NCBI GenBank assembly: GCA_003223995.1
Contig: QHYA01000211.1
Span: 1-9,860, forward strand
Reading direction: 5' to 3'
DNA from: Acidobacteriota bacterium
GTDB lineage: Bacteria; Acidobacteriota; Polarisedimenticolia; QHYA01
Length of the DNA stretch: 9,860 bases
Shown here: in pieces, positions 6,983 to 9,860 of the stretch
Numbering within the stretch: the stretch's first letter is position 1
Layout of the letters: each line of letters opens with the position of its first letter
Program-made: the position numbers and the translations under genes
The notes under the pieces: model-generated
Told to the model about the DNA's origin: nothing
What the model saw: the letters and a program-made list of their open reading frames with translations, nothing else
Databases searched by the model: none

Positions 6983-7034
6983 GGACTCGTGTCCAAGAGA
7001 ACGACATGGGATGACCAGCTTCTAGACACGATCC
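6983..7034. repeat. Inverted repeat downstream of the nucleotidyltransferase gene
   Basis: TCGTGTC (6987-6993) pairs with GACACGA (7025-7031) over a 31-base loop. The arms extend by GGA/TCC with one bulged C. It starts 44 bases past the stop of the nucleotidyltransferase gene and could form an RNA hairpin at its 3' end. There is no T-tract. Confidence 0.35.
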
Positions 7035-7077
7035 AGCCTTCTGGCAGCCACGGACCCGGGCGGCGCCCACACGCCCG

Positions 7078-7641
7078 TCACCGGACCCCGTCCCCGAGGA
7101 ACTCTTCGAGCCACAGCTCCAGCGTCACGGCCAGTCTCTCGGGGTTGAGCGAGTGGGGCCTCATCTCCTCCTCGAAACGGGATCGAAGGGTCGCTTCGCT
7201 GAGGAGTCCCTTCCGCGCCAGGAACTCGACATCTGCCCGGTCCTTGGGGCTGTTCCTCGCGAGCTTGGCAAGGACGATATCGTGGACCTCCAAGACCATG
7301 AGAACGAGCCGATTGAGCTCGCCTGGGGCGAGGGACATCAACCGGGTCGCGTAGTCGGCGGGGTATTCGGCGATCGTGATGAATTGGAAGTACAAGCCAC
7401 GGCGCTTCGCGATCTCGCTCTCGGGTCCCGCTACCGCAAGCAACGCCTCCACGGACGACGGTGGGCGGATGGCAATGAAGTCCACGTCGGCCGTTGGCCG
7501 CGGAAGCCCCCAAAGGACCCCGAGGACGAATGCTCCGAGGCAATGGACCTCGACGGAACTGCTCAGCGCGCCATCCACGTCATGGAGGAACGCGTCCCAT
7601 GGAGCCGGAATCGTGCCGTGCGCCTTACCCTGACGAGGCAT
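7078..7641 (-). CDS. AbiEii/DUF6036-like nucleotidyltransferase, probable toxin component
   Basis: A 187-residue protein of the nucleotidyltransferase fold. LGAFVLGVLWGLPRPTADVDFIAI (residues 35-58) corresponds to the G-rich helix-strand turn followed by TxDxD, with metal-binding Asp52 and Asp54. HDIVLAKLARNSPKDRADVEFL matches the later (D)..xxKLxR...KDxxDxxxL motif of AbiEii, MNT and DUF6036 proteins. The glycine motif is GA instead of the usual GG or GS. Relatives act as toxins that modify tRNA or other targets by nucleotide transfer, or as antitoxins that modify a HEPN partner; which applies cannot be decided here. The start overlaps the upstream gene's end by 17 bases, implying translational coupling. 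That order (partner first, nucleotidyltransferase second, overlapping) is the AbiEi-AbiEii arrangement. Confidence 0.75.
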   Translation of the reverse strand: MPRQGKAHGTIPAPWDAFLHDVDGALSSSVEVHCLGAFVLGVLWGLPRPTADVDFIAIRPPSSVEALLAVAGPESEIAKRRGLYFQFITIAEYPADYATRLMSLAPGELNRLVLMVLEVHDIVLAKLARNSPKDRADVEFLARKGLLSEATLRSRFEEEMRPHSLNPERLAVTLELWLEEFLGDGVR

Positions 7642-8215
7642 ACGGGAGATGTTCCGGGGCGAGATCGGTCAGCATGTTCCAGTGCTCAGCCGCTGCCGAC
7701 CGGTTTGCAAGGACCCACGCCCTCATGCGTGCCGAGATTCGCTCCTGCCAGAAACCGTCCTCGCGTGCGAGGCGGTATGGCTCCAACGCGTCTGCCAGCG
7801 CTCGCAGGGCCCCGCTCCTGTGCGACAGTAGGGCGCTGCGCTCCGCGACGGCGCGTGCGAGTGCCGCGACGAAGCCAAGACGGTTCTGAACATTCGCAAG
7901 CCGCGCAGCCCCGACGAGCCGGTCGAGATCGTACCCCTCGAATCGGAGCAGCAACCAGGGCAGCGCCTCGGCCAGCCGAGGGTCGAGATCGTTGAGAGAC
8001 AGCGCACGGAGAAGGACTTCGCCAGGGTTTACAGGCCGACCCCGGTTCTTTCGGTACGCATAACCCGGATAGCCCAGCCGGGCAAGGGCGGAGAGCACCC
8101 ACTCGTTGTCTGGAGGAACGCCTGTGTTACGCCGAGTCTGCTGGCCAGGCGCCTCTGCTTCCAGCCCGCCCTGGTCCGTGCTTCTCTGAGCTGCGCTCCG
8201 ATCACGCCACGGCAT
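7625..8215 (-). CDS. Uncharacterised helical partner of the nucleotidyltransferase, possible antitoxin
   Basis: A 196-residue soluble protein that I do not recognise with certainty. Residues about 37-190 are mostly helical: WVLSALARLGYPGYAYRKN, then GEVLLRALSLNDLDPRLAEA, LPWLLLRFEGYDLDRLV, ARLANVQNRLGFVAALARAV, and an end with NRSAAAEHWNMLTDLAPEHL. It overlaps the nucleotidyltransferase gene by 17 bases and precedes it, the position of the antitoxin in AbiE-type pairs, but no clear winged helix or HEPN RxxxxxH motif was seen. The first 35 residues (SAAQRSTDQGG...) are low in family-like character, and ATG 8215 lacks a ribosome site and overlaps the likely -10 box, so the true start may be downstream (for example GTG 8098) or the mRNA may be made from another promoter. 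Confidence 0.6.
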   Translation of the reverse strand: MPWRDRSAAQRSTDQGGLEAEAPGQQTRRNTGVPPDNEWVLSALARLGYPGYAYRKNRGRPVNPGEVLLRALSLNDLDPRLAEALPWLLLRFEGYDLDRLVGAARLANVQNRLGFVAALARAVAERSALLSHRSGALRALADALEPYRLAREDGFWQERISARMRAWVLANRSAAAEHWNMLTDLAPEHLPYASSG

Positions 8216-8242
8216 GATATAACTGAATCAGTTATGTAGCAA
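8214..8242 (-). promoter_or_regulatory. Probable promoter of the nucleotidyltransferase cassette
   Basis: On the minus strand TTGCTA (8237-8242) and TATCAT (8214-8219) are separated by exactly 17 bases. The -10 differs from consensus at one base, the -35 at two. Transcription would begin near 8207, downstream of ATG 8215. Confidence 0.45.
8219..8235. promoter_or_regulatory. 17-base palindrome inside the promoter spacer, probable operator
   Basis: ATAACTGA-A-TCAGTTAT on the plus strand: perfect 8-base arms around one central base, AT-rich in a GC-rich window. It fills the spacer between the -35 and -10 boxes of the cassette promoter, where a bound repressor would block RNA polymerase. Autoregulation by the cassette is the simplest reading. 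Confidence 0.55.
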
Positions 8243-8260
8243 CCTTGCCTTCCAGCATGG

Positions 8261-8281
8261 GTCCGGCGCGCCGGGGCGGAC
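8261..8281. repeat. GC-rich palindrome in the divergent region
   Basis: A perfect 12-base palindrome CCGGCGCGCCGG (8263-8274), nested in GTCCG...CGGAC arms. It lies upstream of the membrane methyltransferase gene. It could be a leader hairpin or chance in GC-rich DNA. Confidence 0.3.
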
Positions 8282-8378
8282 GCTAAGGAGCGTTGCTCGG
8301 GCTGGCGCCTGATAGCACGCGAACCGCCATATCATCAAGCCGGTGGGCCTCGACAAGTTCGTCACATCGATCAGCGTA

Positions 8379-8873
8379 ATGAAGCGGATCGTTCTCCGCT
8401 CGCTCCTCGCTGCTCTGGTGCTCCACGGAGTCTTCACGATCGGCCTGCCGTGGCTGCTCCTTCGCGCCTCTTCCGTCTTTCCGGCCCTCTTTCCGGAAAT
8501 CGGATCCGCCAGACACCTCGGCTTCGCTGCGATCGCGCTCGGTGCGGTGCTCTATGCGTTGTCCGCCGCTGAGCTTCTGTGGGTCCCTGGAGTCTCAGCC
8601 TCACCCTTCGCGCAGCCGCAGTTCTTGAGAACAACGGGCTGCTATGGCCGTGTCCGCAACCCTCTGCTGCTCGGCGTCGCTCTCATCCTTCTGGGGGAGG
8701 CGGTGGTCTTCGAATCAGCGGTCCTGCTGGCTTACGCGCTGCTCTATTGGCTGTGGCTGCACCTGTTCGTCGTCATGCACGAGGAGAAGGAGCTGGCCCG
8801 TGCTTTCGGCGAGGCCTACGCTGACTACTGCTCGAGGGTTCCAAGGTGGCTCCTGAAGTTCGGCCGGAGATAG
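8379..8873 (+). CDS. Integral-membrane methyltransferase, ICMT/PEMT superfamily
   Basis: A 164-residue protein with four likely membrane segments: LLAALVLHGVFTIGLPWLLL, then HLGFAAIALGAVLYALSAAE, PLLLGVALILLGEAVVF, and AVLLAYALLYWLWLHLFVVM. GCYGRVRNPLLLG matches the family's G-x-Y-x-x-V-R-N-P-x-Y-L-G motif, and EEKELARAFGEAYADYCSRVPRW matches the conserved E-E-x-L...F-G..Y..Y...V-P-R-W ending that binds S-adenosylmethionine in isoprenylcysteine carboxyl methyltransferase-like enzymes. The likely reaction is SAM-dependent methylation of a lipid or small hydrophobic substrate; the substrate is unknown. ATG 8379 (MKRIVLRSLL) gives the usual short N-terminus; GTG 8343 would add 12 residues. Neither has a clear ribosome site. 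It is divergent from the nucleotidyltransferase cassette and convergent with the diguanylate cyclase. Confidence 0.8.
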   Translation: MKRIVLRSLLAALVLHGVFTIGLPWLLLRASSVFPALFPEIGSARHLGFAAIALGAVLYALSAAELLWVPGVSASPFAQPQFLRTTGCYGRVRNPLLLGVALILLGEAVVFESAVLLAYALLYWLWLHLFVVMHEEKELARAFGEAYADYCSRVPRWLLKFGRR

Positions 8874-8911
8874 GCCCCCCGCTCTCTCCGAGGGAGGGAG
8901 GGAGAGGGGCC
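8873..8911. terminator. GC-rich hairpin between convergent genes, possible terminator
   Basis: GGCCCC at the 5' end pairs with GGGGCC at the 3' end, with TCTC/GAGA pairing inside and a bulge. It begins at the stop of the methyltransferase gene and ends 25 bases before the stop of the diguanylate cyclase. There is no T-tract. The purine-rich arm is also a G-quadruplex motif (8892-8909). Confidence 0.35.
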
Positions 8912-8936
8912 AGGAGGAGGAACGAAAGGGAGTAAG

Positions 8937-9860
8937 CTACGCCGCTGCGGCGATGACGCGGTTCCTGCCGGACTTCTTGGCGGCGTAGAGGGCCTCGTCG
9001 GCGGCCCCGACGAGGCTCGAGGTGGTGCCCGAGAAATGTTGGGGATGGACCGCGATGCCGATCGAGATCGTCGTCTTTACGGTTTCCTTGCCCTCCTTGA
9101 TTTCAAGCGCGGCCACGGCTTCCCGAATTCGCTCCGCGATCACTTGGGCCCCGGGAAGATCGGTCTCGGCAAGCAGCAGGCAGAACTCCTCGCCTCCGAA
9201 TCGGCCCGGTATGTCGGCGGCGCGCAGGTTCGCCCGGATCGTCTCGCCGAGCGCGCGGAGGTACCGGTCGCCTGCAAGATGGCCGTAGACATCGTTGATC
9301 CTCTTGAAACCGTCGAGATCGAGCATCAGGATCGCAAAGGGGGAGCGATAGCGGCTCGAGCGAAGCAGCTCGTCCTGCAGCCGCTGGAAGAAATACTCGC
9401 GCTGATAGAGCCCGGTCAGCTCATCGCGCGTCGCCCGCTGGTAGTTCCGAGCATTCTCGATCGCCATGCCGGCCTGCAGCGCGAGGGCCGTCAGCATGGA
9501 CAAGGCGTGCTCGTCGTACGCCTCCTCCCGATTCGATTGCATGCAAAGGAGACCGACGATCATTCCTTCGACCCGCAGCGGCGAGGCCATGAAGGCCCGC
9601 ACCCTCGGAGATCGGGCGATGGCCCGCAAGGGCCCGGGCACGGTCTGCTTTCTCAGGTCCCGGATGAGAAGCGGGCCGAAGCCGTCCAGCACCCAGCTCG
9701 CGAACACTGTGGAGGAGACCTGCGGGGTCTCCTGGGCTGTCCCCGAGGCGTCCCGAACGACCTGGAACTGAAGCTCGAGGCTCTCCGAATCGAACACCGC
9801 TGCCACGCAGCAATCATAGAGGAAGACCTTCACGCACTCGCGGGCGACAGTCTCCAGGAT
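8937..9860 (-). CDS. GAF-GGDEF diguanylate cyclase, N-terminus outside window
   Basis: 307 residues are visible and the frame is open through base 9860 (ILETVAREC...), so the N-terminus lies beyond the window. GTG 9833 is an internal codon, not a likely start. Visible residues 1 to about 135 form a GAF-type sensor domain (LIRDLRK, PLRVEGMIVGLLCMQS, MLTALALQAGMAIENARNYQ). The GGDEF domain runs from DELTGLYQREYF (146) through LDLDGFKRINDVYGHLAGD to GGEEF at 222-226 and ISIGIAV. All catalytic features are present, so it should make cyclic di-GMP from two GTP. RAAD at 213-216, five residues before GGEEF, is the inhibitory site for product feedback. It ends in DEALYAAKKSGRNRV, typical of active GGDEF proteins. 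It is probably cytoplasmic at this end; further upstream sensor domains are possible. Confidence 0.93.
   Translation of the reverse strand: MLETVARECVKVFLYDCCVAAVFDSESLELQFQVVRDASGTAQETPQVSSTVFASWVLDGFGPLLIRDLRKQTVPGPLRAIARSPRVRAFMASPLRVEGMIVGLLCMQSNREEAYDEHALSMLTALALQAGMAIENARNYQRATRDELTGLYQREYFFQRLQDELLRSSRYRSPFAILMLDLDGFKRINDVYGHLAGDRYLRALGETIRANLRAADIPGRFGGEEFCLLLAETDLPGAQVIAERIREAVAALEIKEGKETVKTTISIGIAVHPQHFSGTTSSLVGAADEALYAAKKSGRNRVIAAAA

Larger units (their letters stand above)
6753..7077. other. 325-base intergenic region between two minus-strand genes
   Basis: No convincing gene was seen on either strand. It holds the ribosome site described above; a small GC-rich hairpin followed by GGTTTTCT on the minus strand (about 6842-6858), which could be a weak terminator; and an imperfect inverted repeat at 6983-7034. 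I could not find a clear promoter for the small protein. Confidence 0.5.

Noticed and set aside
9825..9833. GTG 9833 as start of the diguanylate cyclase
   Set aside because: The frame stays open to the window edge with GAF-like sequence (LETVARECVKVF) directly upstream.

Overview
The window looks like chromosomal DNA from a GC-rich, Gram-negative-type bacterium, probably an uncultured or environmental lineage. The cues are the high GC, long antisense open frames, Asp/Cys-rich MopE-type motifs (VCNGIDDDCDG) beside kelch repeats in a secreted protein, an XRE-TPR regulator, an S9C peptidase and a GAF-GGDEF enzyme. This mix recalls Acidobacteriota (Thermoanaerobaculia-like), Eisenbacteria or myxobacteria-related genomes. 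That placement is an inference; no rRNA or marker gene is present.

Layout. (1) 1-1838, minus strand: a large secreted protein (signal peptide, N-terminal helical domain, three kelch-type repeats, two MopE-type motifs, start of a fibronectin-III-like region). It is split by a one-base frameshift near 781-800 and runs off the left edge. (2) 1839-2048: a divergent control region with a good sigma70-type promoter for the kelch gene and an operator-like inverted repeat just before the next gene. (3) 2049-5362, plus strand: an XRE helix-turn-helix/TPR regulator whose end overlaps a cytoplasmic S9C acylaminoacyl/dipeptidyl-peptidase-like serine hydrolase with an intact Ser-Asp-His triad. (4) 5472-6401, plus strand: a secreted CsgG-family protein with a C-terminal SH3-like domain, in DNA of different composition, perhaps acquired by transfer. 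(5) 6474-6752, minus strand: a 92-residue helical protein of unknown function with a very strong ribosome binding site. (6) 7078-8215, minus strand: a two-gene cassette in which a helical protein is followed, with 17 bases of overlap, by an AbiEii/DUF6036-like nucleotidyltransferase. The architecture is that of a toxin-antitoxin or abortive-infection pair. A perfect 17-base palindrome lies in the spacer of its likely promoter. (7) 8379-8873, plus strand: a small integral-membrane methyltransferase of the isoprenylcysteine carboxyl methyltransferase/phospholipid methyltransferase superfamily. (8) 8937-9860, minus strand: a GAF-GGDEF diguanylate cyclase with active site and inhibitory site intact, cut by the right edge. 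It converges on gene 7 across a short hairpin with a G-quadruplex motif.

The genes do not form one pathway. The clearest units are the regulator-peptidase pair and the nucleotidyltransferase cassette. The cassette, with its promoter-embedded palindrome and unresolved partner protein, is the best candidate for an undescribed system. The window contains no tRNA, rRNA, CRISPR array, transposase or integrase that I could see.
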